DNA of 64,000 bases from Chinchilla lanigera (GCF_000276665.1 NW_004955417.1:18532993-18596992); one strand, 5' to 3'; shown: positions 24,000-36,039, numbered from the stretch's first letter. The notes: generated by a model from the sequence alone, not told the origin. A program made the numbers and translations.

Positions 24000-24205
24000 A
24001 CGTTACTGCATGTACTTGACTTGCGCAATGCGTATGGTCTCTCGCCCTTCCTCGCTGGCTGTGTTTACCTGTTTCCTAGCCGCCCTGAACTAAGCAGCTT
24101 TGCTTCACCACGCGCTTATTCCATGAGCCTAAGTAAACATTTTCCTTCTTAAATTGTGATTCAAAGTTATTGTGTCTCCGTTACAGGAAAGTTGACTAAC
24201 CCAAC
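24000..24205 (+). mobile_element. MaLR LTR fragment, sense (3' part)
   Basis: GCTGTGTTTACCTGTTTCC, AACTAAGCAGCTTTGCTTCA, CCATGAGCCTAAGTAAACAT (poly-A signal region), TTTTCCTTCTTAAATTGTG and GTTACAGGAAAGTTGACTAAC match the 3' end of MaLR LTRs. The 5' part of the LTR, perhaps from about 23790, is not clearly recognised. Confidence 0.7.
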
Positions 24206-24230
24206 CCTTATATAGATTAGTGTACTTTTT

Positions 24231-24308
24231 AGGAACATACTGAGACTTGAACTCAGGATCTTGTGCTTGCCAGGCAGGCTCTGAGCTACCGAACTATACC
24301 CAAGGTGC
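24231..24308 (-). mobile_element. ID SINE, antisense, diverged
   Basis: Reverse-complement ID body: ACTGAGACTTGAACTCAGGA, TCTTGTGCTTGCCAGGCAGG, CTCTGAGCTACCGAACTATA. Flanking repeats TAGTGTACTTTTT (from 24218) and TAGTGTACATTTTT (from 24309) support the boundaries. More diverged than most IDs here. Confidence 0.9.
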
Positions 24309-25269
24309 TAGTGTACATTTTTTAGAAATGAATATTAATGGAATCATACAATATTTTGTCCGATTTTTTACTTCAAAACTATGACTTTTACTTTCATTTA
24401 TATTGTAGTATATCAATAATTTACCTTTTTGCTAAGTATATAACTACCACAATTTTTTTTCCATTAACATGATGAATAGACTGTATAGGTTGTTTGTATT
24501 TGATCATATGACGAATAAAATTTGTGTAAGCATGCCTATGAAAACTTTTTTTATATATATGCTGTTATTTCTCATAGACTTATAGCTAACAGAGATATAG
24601 ATGTATCCTACAGAACTTGTGCTTAACTTTTTCAGGTGTGCCGCACAGAATTTTAATTTTGATTTTAGTTGTAGCACCTAACAGTCTCTTCAGATGTTTA
24701 GAGAATTCAAATTGCACAGTAGCCTCATCATACTTTTTATGGTTGGTCTTTAATTTTAACCATCCTAATGAGTATGTCAGTGATTTACCTTGCTATTTCT
24801 CTTTTTAATTTCATTAGTGGAAAGGAACATTGAAAAATTTTCAGCATATATATGATATATCTTCTATTTTTCATTTTGACTCATCTATATGTTGTGAAAG
24901 AATTATTCTAGTGGGCATTATTTGAAGATATATTGTGTCATATAAGTTCTGTTTTCAATCTCTCAATAGTACAGCTCAAAGAGTAGAATTATTAAAATAC
25001 ACTGAGGTCTGATTTTTCAATTCACTATTATACTGATTATAAATTTGGGTCATAATTAAGAAATGCTAGCTTAGAATAAGAATATAAAGATTTTATCTTA
25101 TGTTTTGCTGACATGTTTTATCATTGTAGATTTCTCACTTAGGCCTGTGATCTAATTTTATTTAATTTTTGTAGATGGAGTGACCTATAGTTCACAGTTC
25201 ATTTGTTTACAATTGTATATCTAATTTTTCAAAACCATTTGAAAGATTGCCAGGAAATTGCCTTTGCAC

Positions 25270-25295
25270 CTTGACTGAAAATCAGCTGTGTGTGT
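25270..25295. repeat. Short (TG)n tract within L1
   Basis: GTGTGTGTGTGTGTGTTTGTG in the antisense L1, with further loose TGTG words to about 25335. Confidence 0.8.
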
Positions 25296-25748
25296 GTGTG
25301 TGTTTGTGCATCTATGTGTGTTCCTCTGTGTGCATGGACTGCTGTGCACTCTCTGGTTCTATTAGAAAATTTATCTACCTATATGCTAATCTTACACGCC
25401 CTAATTACGGAAATTTTAAAATAATTTATGATAGGCAGTTTTTGTCTTCCAAATTTGTTGCTGTTGCTACAAAGATCCTTGGAAAATTCTATATTTTTTT
25501 ATTTACCAAAGAATCTTCCAATTGCTTTGTCAAAAAATTCGCTGGGGATTTGATTACAATAGTATTGAACTTATAAATCATTTAGGTTAAAACAGATACC
25601 ATAAATATAGTACCTTCTGACTGATGAAATTGATGTGGCTATCCTGTATTATAAGATCATTCTTTAATTTTGCTCAGTAGGTTTTGTTGATTTTAGTGTT
25701 CATATGTTCACACTTCTGCTTGATTTATTTGTACATACTCAGATTTTT

Positions 25749-25853
25749 TTTTTTTATTTTTTTGGTTTTGGTTTTTCTCTGGTACCGGGAACCGAACTCA
25801 CGACCTTGCGCTTGCAAGGCAGGCGCTTTGCCGCTGAGCTAAATCCCCAGCCC
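25749..25853 (-). mobile_element. ID SINE, antisense, nested in L1
   Basis: T-rich reverse tail, CTCTGGTACCGGGAACCGAA, CTCACGACCTTGCGCTTGCA, GGCGCTTTGCCGCTGAGCTA, AATCCCCAGCCCC. Perfect duplication CTCAGATTTTT at 25738-25748 and 25854-25864. Close to the window consensus. Confidence 0.98.
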
Positions 25854-26873
25854 CTCAGATTTTTATCTATAAACACACATATATTGTTACTTTTACTTAA
25901 TTTTAATTTGAATAATTTTATGTAATGGATTTAGCTTGATTAATTTATCTTAAAATTCTTCCTCATATATAGAAATACCATTAACTTCAAAATATTAATG
26001 TTATATTCTGAAAACAGACAAACTTAAGGTTTATCTGCTTTGCATAGTAGTTTACTTGTGTGATTTAGTGAGTTTTTTCATTAAATTTATCTTTCATTAT
26101 CAGTAGGGATAAAGTTTAAAGTTTTTCTTGTCATTTGGAATACCTTTATCTGACAGGGATGCTAGTTCCCTGGTACAAAGGTGATTACAAAAGGTGAAAA
26201 GATACTTTTAATTTTTAGTGGAAGTGGAAATTATTCAGTCTTTCATCACTGTTTTATTTTATCTACAAGTTTTACATAAATTTCTTTTATCTACTTGAAG
26301 AAGTTGTTTTCCAGTTCTATTTCAATGAGAGGTTTTCTCAGAATTGAATGGATATTAAATTATGCCCAAATATTTTCTACCTCTATTAAGATGATAGTAT
26401 CATTTTTAATTTTTCTTAATATGAAGTGTTGTAATGATTATTTTAATAATAAAACAAAGATATATTCTTGAAATAAAACCTGCTTGGTGATTGTATATAG
26501 TCTTTAAATATATTGATTTTTGAATTTAATTTCAAAAATTAATTCAACTTTAATTATTCAATTAGATTATAAGCTTTAAATCTGTGTACTTCAGGGCCTT
26601 TTATACTTTTGCCTATATTGGTATGAAGTAATTTGGTATCCTGTAAAAAATATAATGATAGTATGTTGTCTTCTTCATATTGGAATAGGGATTGTTTCTT
26701 CCTTAAATATTAGGTAGAAATATCTATTGAAGCCATTTGTGCTTGAATTTATTTTTTGTAAAAGAAAATTAATAATAAATTAAGTGGAAATGTTATTTTA
26801 AATTATCTATCTTTCTAAGTGTTAGCAAGTTGAGTCTTTCAAAGATATCTCCATCTCAAAAAAATTGTTAAAT

Positions 26874-26953
26874 GGGGGCTGGGGATTTAGCTCGGCGGCA
26901 AACGCGCCTGCCTGGCAAGCGCAAGGTCGTGAGTTCGGTTCCCGGTACCGGAG
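26874..26953 (+). mobile_element. ID SINE, sense, nested in L1, very short A-tail
   Basis: GGGGGCTGGGGATTTAGCTC, GGCGGCAAACGCGCCTGCCT, GGTCGTGAGTTCGGTTCCCG, GTACCGG. Perfect 14-bp duplication AAAAATTGTTAAAT at 26860-26873 and 26954-26967. The tail merges into the duplication, leaving almost no separate poly-A, which is unusual among IDs here. Confidence 0.98.
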
Positions 26954-28034
26954 AAAAATTGTTAAATGTACTGGCAAGCAGTTAAAATCATCCCATATTA
27001 TGCTCTTAATATCTTTGGAGCCTGATTAAATTTTTATCATTCCTGACATTCATAACCTCTGCCATCTCTTTGTGTCAGGATCAGTCTAGCTAGAGATTTG
27101 CCAATTTTATTGATGATCCCAAAAATTATCTTTTAAAAACTCGATTTCTGCATGTCTTTTCTGTTTTCTAGTTTACTATTATTTTCTCAGTCTATTATTT
27201 CCTTTCTTCTACTTATTATTTTCTAGCTTATGAAAATGGATGAAAGTTTATATACTTAGTTTTTTGTTCTTACAATATTCGATTTCATTAATTTACCTTT
27301 AAATACTACTTTATCATATGTTGCTATGCTGTTTTTTCATTGCATTCAATATGCTTCCATATTTTCTTTTTTGATTTGTTTTCTTAGACCTGTCAGTTAT
27401 TTAGAACTGGTATGATTAATCAATTAATGACAGTTCTTTAAATCCTTACCTCCTTATCCTTGATTTAATTCTATTACTGTCTAAGAATATACACTTTGTA
27501 GATTAAATCTTTTCATCTTATTGGAAATTGTTCTATGCCTACTATGCGGTTGTCTTGTTAAATATTTTATGTGACCTTGAAAGAAGAATGTATTTTTCTA
27601 AAACTCATTGTAATGTTTTATAAAAGCAAATTAGACAGTGTTGATTAATGGTGAGGTTTGAATCTTCCATAATCCTGTTTTTTATCTAATTCTTCTTCCA
27701 ACTTTTGAGATGTACTTTAAAATCTCTGACTAAAAGTAATGTTTCTATTTCTTCTTACGTCTTGTAAGTCTTTGCTTCAGTGTTAGGCACTCTATGTATA
27801 TGTATATAAATACTACATATTTTACATATTTACGTAATTACTGTATAGTTTATAAACATTCTCATCATAGATGCAGAAATATTGATTATCTTTATGGCCT
27901 CTTAACATATTGCCAAGTTTATCCTCTGGAAATGACCATGTTACCCCTTACCACTTTAACCACAGCTTGAACTTCATTTTTTATATGTTTATAGATGTTC
28001 AAAAGCCTTGTTTAATTTTTATATTAAATGACAG

Positions 28035-29760
28035 GCATTGTTTTCTTAACTATTATGCAAATGACTAATGTTTCTATGAGAAGCCTTTCCTACACCTAAG
28101 TTATCTGTGCAGTCAACATATATTTTTCTCCTGGTAGGAAATCTAATCCTATAACTCTAGAGGAAATAAGCCTCATAAAACACATAATACATATGACTGC
28201 TTTAAGCAGTGGTTTATAGTATAGTATAATGCAACTCTCATAAAAACACAGAACTAGTAGCAATGTGTTCTTAACCTATCTAGATAGTCAGTTACATGGC
28301 ACAAATGTCAGGGACATGGCTAGACAAATGCGTTGGGCTGGTACTGGGTCAAAAAAATCTTCTACTCACAAGTTTTCAGCAATGAAGTTGAACTTACCTC
28401 CTGTATGTAGCAGGTAGTCAGTGAGTAATTCTAAAAAGGATCCAAAATTATTGCCTTGGCTGAATAGTGATTTCTGCAAAATGACAAAATGAGTGTTTTT
28501 CTCCATCCAACTCTTTGACCAAGAATAGTTAACTCACACACATCATTTTACTATATCTTTTTTTAATATTAAGTGCCTGTTAATGTCATTTACACATGAA
28601 TGTAATTCATGCTATTAATATCCATTATTTTTAAATAGAAGTAATTATTGTTTCTCATAAAAACACTTCTCTAAGTAGAGAAATATTTAACAAAATTTCA
28701 CAGTAAGAAGACTTGAGTGCCCTTCCCCTTCTAGAAATACAAATTCAGCAATAGACACATTAATTCATGTTTAGAGTAAGCCTAAAACTAACTGACAAGT
28801 TTCTATGCTCTGAACAAACAAAACCATACACATGAAAGTTTGTATACAAAATGGAGAAGCCATGTCAGCACAACCCACAGCCTGGGTATCACATGACATA
28901 GTTGAGCAGATCTTCTGCCCCAGCTTCTGATTGAGGGGAGGTAAAGAATAGATCGCATATCTAATGTTCCAGTGCTGGGCGGGGACCATTGTCCAAGGCG
29001 CTGACCTCTATGTCACTTACCTAGAAGCAATGACAGAAATTGACATGTCCAGATGCTTTAGAGCATTGAGGCAGATGTCTGACTAGGACTTTAGCACTCA
29101 CCACAACATCCCCCATATGCAGACTCGGTTCAGAGTGAATGGACAAAGAATAAAGAAAGAGAAAACAAAGAAAATATCTCAGTTCTTTGATTTTGTCCAT
29201 TGTGGAGTACCAATGGAAACTGACTGACTCTAGATAACTGAAGACCAATAAGAACAGGACAGTAAAGACAGTTGACTGAGTTAGCATACTGGCTTGCTAA
29301 GGGTCAGTAAAAATACAAGTAAGGGTATTTTTCTGTATGGTGACAGTCTGTAAAAATAAGAATTCCATACTTTATTGTGTTGTCTAATACACAGAAACTC
29401 CCACAGAGAAAAGGGAAAATAAACAGAGAATTTTATAACAAAGCTCAAGATAAATCACCAGAAATGAACCATGATAAAACATAGATAAGATAGGAAGGTC
29501 AAGACAACTGTGCACAGATGTTCGAAAGAGTTTAAGAGAATAAAGTACAAAAAATGTAATATCAATAGAAACAGAAAGAAAAAAAAGCATCAGAGAGAAA
29601 TAACAGATGTGAAGATACAATCACTGAATAATAAATTAATGAGAAGTATTCAAAATCAAAATTGCATCAAGCAAAAAAACACAAATATAGATCACTGGAA
29701 ATTAACCATGAGAGAAGGAAGAAGAAGAGAATGAGAAGTAGCAAAGAAAGAAACTTATAC
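28035..29760. other. Unassigned sequence; possible degraded L1 5' region
   Basis: 28.76-29.1 kb is less AT-rich. 29.35-29.76 kb is A-rich on the plus strand with Lys/Glu/Arg/Asn-rich reading, loosely like an L1 ORF1 region, but no ORF1 motif can be placed. Open frames on both strands overlap each other. I make no functional call. Confidence 0.3.
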
Positions 29761-29764
29761 CAAC

Positions 29765-31455
29765 CATCAATTGGTCTATGGAAATAATAATATGTGACAG
29801 GTTAGGATTTTCAGATGTGACCCTTATGTCTTATATCTAATAATAAACAAGGGAAAAATTAGCCATGTTAGCATTAAAGGGAAACATCAACATTTTATGT
29901 GCTGTTAAACTTTCTAAAAATTTAGTTACAAAACTTTTGTATGCAAAATGTCGTAGCAAATTGTTTTATCTTCCAAAGCCATATGCCAAGTGTTACTGAA
30001 ATATAATAAAATGACTCTGAAAGTAAAGGTGCTATATCTTGGTTAATGAGGACATTTTACCTAAGAAAAGTTCTAATGTAAATATTCACTAAATTTTCAA
30101 CATGATTTCTGAGATATTTTTTTGCAATTTTAGTACCTAGATGGAAATGCTGTTGCAAAGTGAATTACTTTTACTTTTATACCTTGAAATATATAACTGG
30201 CTTCCTTTAATCAAAAGGGAATCATGAACATAGAAAAATTCCAACAAAATATTTAAGAAGACAAGTCTTAAAACACTAATTGTTGAAATGGATTTTCAAG
30301 TGGAATGTGTGAAATTTGTAAACAAGTGACTGTTATGTTAAAAAAATTCTAATGGAATCTCAAAAATAAATAATGTCACTAACAAGATGGAAAAACCTGC
30401 CACATTTTTAAATTTGAACACTATTAAAATATTCAATATAAACACAAAGTGGAAAATCAATAAGCACAATGTATTTAGATGTTAAAGGAAAGCACTCTAT
30501 TGAAAACCTATAAACTAAAATTTAATATTATACAGCTATGAAAAATGAGTAATATCAAAAATAGGTGCCATTTATTAAAATCTTCTGATTTGTCAGGAAT
30601 ACAATTATATGTAAGCAATTTTAGAAGATGGTGAATTACTGCTTAAACTTCTCCTTATTAAATCATAATAATTCTGCATATAAGTGATCATATAATATTC
30701 ACTAACCTCTGTGTTTAGTAATTTTTTAAGCTAAGGATTCTCTCAACAAGTCCTTTCTAAATAATACAAAGAAACTACAGGATTCCTATTTTTAACTCTT
30801 GATGAAATCTAAGTAGATCAATATTTTTTTATCATTGTAATTTGCTCAAAACCCATAAAAGGAATATTGAAGTTTGATGGACTTATTTATTGCCTAGGAT
30901 ATTTTATAATGAATACTTTCTTTATATCTTTGACAGACTAGTCAAATAAATATGAATTTTGAATATATATTATGTTTTTATCTCTATAATATTTTCCAGG
31001 GAAAACAGTTGAATGGGTAGCAACAGAGCTAAAACCAAAAGTAAAAGAGAATATGTATTAGAGTTTTCTTAAAGAAAGAAAACAAAACAAAGAAAAGCAA
31101 TAGCAGCTTATGGGATATCATTTAAGAATTGAAGAATTGAGTTAAATGATCCTCTGATTTTAGTCTTAAAATTTCTTTCTGTTCTATATGAATTTAAAGC
31201 CAGCTTTTAGTTTTAATAATCAAATATACCATATGTTCATAATATCCCATTTCATTTCTGGCTTTAAGAAAACAATGAAATTCATTCTCAGCAGATTATA
31301 CAAATAAACAGAACTAGGTATATGAAAAACAAACAAATTTAATGACCTTCTTAAATCTGAATAATATCAAACTATGTTCATCTATTCCACTAAATATAGT
31401 ACGATAGTCTTACAAGAAGGTAAGGAAATTACAGGCACTAAAAATGACATATTAA
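29765..31455. other. Unassigned AT-rich sequence
   Basis: About 1.7 kb without gene or firm repeat. Poly-A-rich words throughout. Confidence 0.4.
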
Positions 31456-31469
31456 ACAACCATATTTCC

Positions 31470-31745
31470 CTGAAAGAACTTACATTGAAGTAGAGGAGAC
31501 AGTGAATATACCAATAAACAGATAGCGTCAGGAAGTGATACCTCTGATTAAAACCATAAAGAACTTTAAGAATAAACAAAGACAGGCAGCCCTGCTCTGC
31601 TATAAAGCCACTGAGTGAAGTCTGATCTCTGGTATGACACTATTTAAGCAAGACTTGAAAGAATGAGTAATTCCAGTGGCAACTGAGAGAAAAGAGGGAG
31701 TATTAGGTACAAATACCTTAGGATGAGAGTTTCTGTAGCAATCTG
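31470..31745 (+). repeat. Ancient L2-like repeat fragment
   Basis: The order CCTGAAAGAACTTACATTGAAG, GACAGTGAATATACCAATAAAC, TATTTAAGCAAGACTTGAAAG and 'ccagtggcaactgagagaaaagagg' parallels the mammalian-wide consensus 'ggagcttacattctag ... gaagacctgaaggaag ... ttccaggcagagggaacagc'. Diverged but collinear over about 270 bp. Confidence 0.55.
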
Positions 31746-31884
31746 AGACATATTTGATGCTCATAAAGTGGCCATTTTTCATGTACACAAAGAGCTACTT
31801 TACATGGTTCAATTTAAAGCTCCAAGGAACTGTGAAGAAGACAATGGATGTGAATGCAACACTCGTGGAAGACAAAGAGGTTTC

Positions 31885-32740
31885 TTCCTCGGTTTCAGAG
31901 GGACTTAGCATCTGGCGTTCTGCAGGCCTACAAAACCAGCACCAGGCAGATGACAGCAAGACCTGCTTCCACACTGAGTTGTCACCAGCCTCCCTTGAAC
32001 CATGACTGCAGAGGCTTCTGAGTGCCTACATGGCTAAGCACTGTTAAATACATCCCAAATTCTAAATCCTGATTCTCAAGTAATCAATTCTTTAGGTAGC
32101 TTTACTCTAGCAAGAGACACACAAACTCTCTTCTCAAATTAAACCTTTCCAGTTTTGCATCCTTGGGGTCTTGGAGATTCCTAGCAGGCCCTCAGGCATC
32201 TTTCAGATTGTCCTGATACAAAATGCTTAGCTTTGTTTTACGTTTTCCTGTTTAACAAAAGCACTCTCCATTGTCCTAACTTGGAGGGTTTTTTTGGTTT
32301 TTTGGTTGAATTTGCTGATGAAACTGAACATGTTTCAAATCAGCTTTTCACTCCTGAGTTTTACAATACATCTAGTCAAAATCACTAGTGGTACCTATGC
32401 CACACCTTGAATACTGGGCTGCTTTAAAATTTCTTCTGGCAGGATAATTAGTGCACAAATTTCAATATCTGTCTCCTATCGAATATTATGACATGGGCAA
32501 AATTAAGATAACTTTTTTTTATCTGTGTAACACTTATGGCCTTTAGACCAACTTCTAGTGGATTCCATTTTCCCAACTAAAACTACTACAGCCTAGCCCT
32601 TACTCTCCATATTCCAATCATCATTCTGGTCTTTTAAGCTCTGACTAGACTCCACAGTCCACCTCTGTTTACTGCATTCTAAAGCTTCCTTTACCCACAT
32701 GGCCAAAGCTTTCCAATCTCCTCTCCCAAATGAATTCCGA
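31885..32740 (-). mobile_element. MaLR internal region, antisense, copy A
   Basis: GCTGCAGAGGCTTCTGAGTG, GATTCCTAGCAGGCCCTCAG, 'cagattgtcctgatacaaaatgcttagc' and 'ctgggctgctttaaaatttcttctggc' follow the same order as copy B (33050-34204) and the copy at 8.9-10.1 kb. It ends at the left flank of a MaLR LTR. Not protein-coding; MaLR internal regions are not expected to be. Confidence 0.8.
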
Positions 32741-33045
32741 AGTTTCTCAGGCCACATGGTCAAGTGTAGTCAACCAGTTCCAAGGCATAAATAGCATGGT
32801 AAAAGGATATAATAGAGGAAAGCTGCTCACACTATGGGACACTTGAAGCAAAGAGATAAGGAGGGAGCAGAGAGAGATGTACCATTCCAGGTCACATCCC
32901 TAGTGGCTCAGTCTCATTAAGGCCTCATCTCTTAACAGCAAGTAAATTATAGTATTCCTATGACACAATCACTTGCTAAAACCCCTGCCACTGAACATAT
33001 TTTGAGGATATTCTGTACCTAAACTAAAATTTTCCAACTTTGATC
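32740..33045 (-). mobile_element. MaLR LTR, antisense, between two internal regions
   Basis: Antisense LTR words: AACCAGTTCCAAGGCATAAA, GAAAGCTGCTCACACTATGG, 'ccaggtcacatccctagtggc', 'ttaaggcctcatctcttaacagc' and 'gaacatattttgaggatattc'. It aligns with the LTR at 34205-34497 starting at the shared GTTCCAAGGC. Part of its 3' end is missing. Confidence 0.78.
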
Positions 33046-33049
33046 ACCA

Positions 33050-34204
33050 AAGATTCATTTCGATCTTATTGGGGAAAATGCAATTAGTCCACAGTTCTAG
33101 TGTTGCTCAAACGTCTAATCTCCTCCAAGGGTTATGAAAAACTCTTAACTCTGAGCCTTTATAAAAATCCAAATGAGAGTAAAGCACCTACAGCATACAA
33201 TGGTACAGTGTGAACATTCCTACTCCAGTAGGTCCTCCAAAGGCTTCTGAAAATTGAGTGGAAACCTCTTTTACCCCAGAAGTCTTTCATTCTGCACACT
33301 TCTAAATTGCATCAAATGGATGATGCCCGGATTTTCATTCAAACCAAACAGTAGGGCTGGGGATGTGGCTCAGTGGTAGATCTCTTCCCTCGAATGCGCA
33401 AGGCCCTGGGTTCGATCCCCAGAATCACATAAAAAAACCAAACAGTATCTGAGTCCCATTGGATTATGGCTGCAGAGACTCCTGTGTGCCTGGATGGTTA
33501 AATTCCAGGAAATCCTTCCTCAGTTGGTTTAGAAAGAGCTAAGCTTCTAAAGTAAAATCTTTAACTTTCGCACCTTTGAGTCTGGGAAGGGTGGGAGACT
33601 TTTGGATTCCCAAAATGTCCCTAAGATGTCTTTCCTATTGTTCTGATGCAAGGTACCTTGGTTTCTTTTTATGCTAATCTTCTTACCAACAAAGCTTCTT
33701 GATCCACCACTTTGGAAAACCCCACTTTGCAGATGGTTTCTTTCTGGCCATGAGCAAAATTTTTAAAATAAAAAAGCTTTCCTTTTTGGTACTTATGCTT
33801 GTGACAGATATGGCTAAAAGCACCCAGTAGCAGCCATGCTGCACTCTGCTAGTTCAGTCTGAACCTGCTGTCTTCAATCTGCAGCCCAAATTCACAGGAC
33901 AAGGGCAAAATTAAGCAAATTTTCTACCAAAGTACAACACACATGGTTCCTAGTGCAACTGCCAACAGGACCCTTGTTCTAAATTAAATCTCCTCAGACC
34001 TCCCTGTACCATTTGGATTTTTTATCACAGTTTTGTCTTCTGAACTTAAATTAGTATCACACATTCACCACTGCTCACGACATTATAGGGCTTCGCTGGT
34101 CAGTTTCTCCAATCTTTTCCAAACTCCTCCTGCAACGAAGTTCCAAGGCTTCTAAAATATGTGTTCAAATGTAATTAGAGGAATGACTCCCCTTCTCTGG
34201 TGTC
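33050..34204 (-). mobile_element. MaLR internal region, antisense, copy B, with nested ID
   Basis: 'gaacattcctactccagtaggtcctccaaagg', GCTGCAGAGACTCCTGTGTG, 'gttctgatgcaaggtaccttggtttc', 'gatccaccactttgg', 'ctgaacctgctgtcttcaatc', 'cagcccaaattcacaggac', 'caatcttttccaaactcctcctgcaacgaagttccaaggcttct'. This is the best-preserved MaLR internal stretch in the window and anchors the family call. An ID lies at 33354-33434. Confidence 0.87.
33354..33434 (+). mobile_element. ID SINE, sense, a distinct subfamily, nested in MaLR
   Basis: GGGCTGGGGATGTGGCTCAG, TGGTAGATCTCTTCCCTCGA, GCAAGGCCCTGGGTTCGATC, CCCAG, then a short A-tail. Its diagnostic bases (GTGGCTCAGTGGTAG; GGCCCTGGGTTCGATCCCCAG) differ from the window's main ID type (TTTAGCTCAG; GGTCGTGAGTTCGGTTCCCGG). 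Perfect 13-bp duplication AAACCAAACAGTA at 33341-33353 and 33435-33447. Confidence 0.96.
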
Positions 34205-34500
34205 AGTGTCTCATATAGCTTCTTTCCTCATACTTGGGGGAGTACCAGAGACCCACAATTTCAAGGAGAAGAGGTTTATTTTACATCATGGTCTTTAGAA
34301 GATTCAATCCATACTCACCTGGTTCCAAGGCAAAAACAGGATCATGTAGGGACATACCCTGTGGAAGAAGAAAGGAGGCTCACATCATGGTAGCCTGGAT
34401 GCAGAGAGAGAGACAGGGGGTAGGGGCAGAGACAGAGACAGAGAGACCCAGAGAGACAGAGAGAGACAGAAAGACAGACAGCGAGAAAAGGCTGTAGCTC
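34205..34500 (-). mobile_element. MaLR LTR, antisense (5' LTR of the tandem structure)
   Basis: TCTCATATAGCTTCTTTCCTC, GAGAAGAGGTTTATTTTACA (reverse of the poly-A area), 'cctggttccaaggcaaaaacaggatc', then a GAGACAGA-rich tract at 34408-34490 (typical of the U3 side). Truncated on the right, where L1 3' UTR begins soon after. The open frame here is Arg/Glu-rich because of the GA tract. Confidence 0.78.
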
Positions 34501-34639
34501 GCCTTTCTTTTTATTCATATTCCTATGAAGGAAATTTCTTGATGCTGTCTGCATAGAGTAGTTCAATCAAATTTTAATATTTTGACTATTCCTGAAAACT
34601 GATGCACAGGATCTAGCTTTTGGATCATTAAATATATCT

Positions 34640-35020
34640 TTAGTTTTCTTCTGATTAATGACACATAAAAATGTGTATTTATGTATTCAACATGAGTTTT
34701 GAAATATGTATAAACTGTGGAATGACTAAATCAAGCTATTTAACATAAGTATTATCTTACATACTAATTATTTTGTTTATATGTGGTGAGACTTATTCAA
34801 ATCAACTCTCAGTAGTTTTCAAAACCAAAATATACCATTAGTCATACTCATGGAAACAGAGAGCAAAATGTTGTTTATCAGAGCTTGAGCGTGGGAAGGG
34901 AGAGGGGAGGGAGTTGTTGATCAAAGGATACACATTTCAATTACATACGGAGAAATAAATTCAATGTCTCTTGTCTGTTATACTGACTACCACTTATAAA
35001 TACGTTTTTAATGAATAAAT
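34640..35020 (+). mobile_element. Old L1 (L1MA/L1MB-like) 3' UTR, sense
   Basis: ATGTATAAACTGTGGAATGA, CTAAATCAAGCTATTTAACA, 'tatgtggtgagacttattc', 'ttagtcatactcatggaaacagagagcaaaatg', 'gggaagggagaggggagggagttgttgatcaaagg', 'gttatactgactacc'. The order matches the well-known old-L1 3' UTR that includes 'gtggaatgattaaatcaagctaatt' and 'gagttgttgatcaaaggg'. Confidence 0.87.
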
Positions 35021-35024
35021 TAGT

Positions 35025-35630
35025 AATATTTCCTGGCCTACTTAGAATGGCCAAAAGTTCTTATCCATTTTTCCCCTCGCATCCAGGCCAACCTTTCATT
35101 GGCCATTCATTTATCACAGTCAAGTTGCCTGCAATGTGAGTGAGAGATTTGCATAAAAACTTTGGAGCTAAAGGATAATTTTGTCTATTGCTGCAACAAA
35201 CAGAGCAAAACAAAAAATCCTACTCATTGTCATATATCTCTTGGGAAAATATGCTAACATACTTTACTTTTCCACATAATTATTTTGGTAGCAGTTTAAC
35301 TGCTTCATCTATTCTATCTAAATCTAGAGTATTTTTTTTCTACTTTCTAAAAATAGAAGTTTTCATTTTTGTCTGACTAGATTACTATATCTCAGTATGA
35401 AAGACTCTAACTTTCATTGTCTTATTCTTTTTCATCAAGCATAGACTATGTGTACTCTACCTTATACCATATTGTACCCTCACCTCAGCAGATAATTCTG
35501 TTATCTTCAGGGCTGTTATCTTCAGAGACTATACTCCTGAAATATTACAGGTCACAGCACAATCCTTCTTTACAGTTTCTCCCACAAGTATGCTTCACCT
35601 GTGTTATATAGCCTCATAGTTCACTGATAA
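35025..35630. other. Unassigned sequence
   Basis: AT-rich with small open frames lacking motifs. It may include part of the Tigger element that ends at about 36012. Confidence 0.35.
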
Positions 35631-35639
35631 TCAATTAGG

Positions 35640-36012
35640 TGCTACACATATTTATCCAAGATCATCTCATATCCACAGGTTACTGTCAAGGCACAATACA
35701 GACTTTTAGTTTCTCTGTTTTACCATGTTGTGAAGGCAGTGTATATTTTGTAGACACGGTATTTCAAGTTTTCAGTTTGCTGTTTTCCTGGGTGATGTGT
35801 GATAAGGTACTTTTTCCATAATGGGCAGCTGCCACTGTGCATATATCCCAGTCTTACACATGATCAAGGAGGAAACTGGATGATGTTTTCAGTGTACTTT
35901 GTTGCTAAGATATGATGTTCAGTAGGTCAGGTATCTGAAATGCATTTTGACACAACACTTTCTGATGGGTTCATCAGGATGAAACCTCACTCTAAGTTGA
36001 GAAATTTCTGCA
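35640..36012 (+). mobile_element. Tigger-type (TcMar) DNA transposon fragment
   Basis: 'cagctgccactgtgcatatatcccagtc', 'tttcagtgtactttgttgctaagatatgatgttcagtaggtcagg', 'aaatgcattttgacacaac', 'tctgatgggttcatcaggatgaaacctcactctaagttgag' match in order the 3' non-coding part and terminal inverted repeat of a human/rodent Tigger element (known form: 'gatgttcggtaggttaggtgtattaaatgc ... gggtttatcgggacgtaaccccatcgtaagt'). No transposase frame remains. Confidence 0.82.
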
Positions 36013-36039
36013 TTTTATCATTCTTTCACACCTGCTGCC

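Larger units (their letters stand above)
24390..28030 (-). mobile_element. Long antisense L1 (3' UTR/ORF2), with two nested IDs
   Basis: About 3.6 kb reads as one antisense L1 in collinear order. 24.6-24.9 kb: the 'gatttaccttgctatttctc' and 'ttcattttgactcatctatatgttgtg' region near the ORF2 3' end. 25.1-25.6 kb: 'cagttcatttgtttacaattgta' and 'aattcgctggggatttgattac'. 26.1-26.5 kb: 'ctagttccctggtacaaagg', 'agaggttttctcagaattgaatgg' and 'aaaacctgcttggtgattgta'. 27.1-28.0 kb: the endonuclease part, ending with 'tctctgactaaaagtaatg'. Removing the two IDs restores continuity. Stops and indels are dense, and the copy is dead. Confidence 0.8.

Noticed and set aside
28760..29740. Possible gene or L1 ORF1 in a less AT-rich/A-rich stretch
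   Set aside because: Open frames of 72-88 codons on the minus strand and 74 on the plus strand carry no ORF1 or other motif I can place. Left unassigned.
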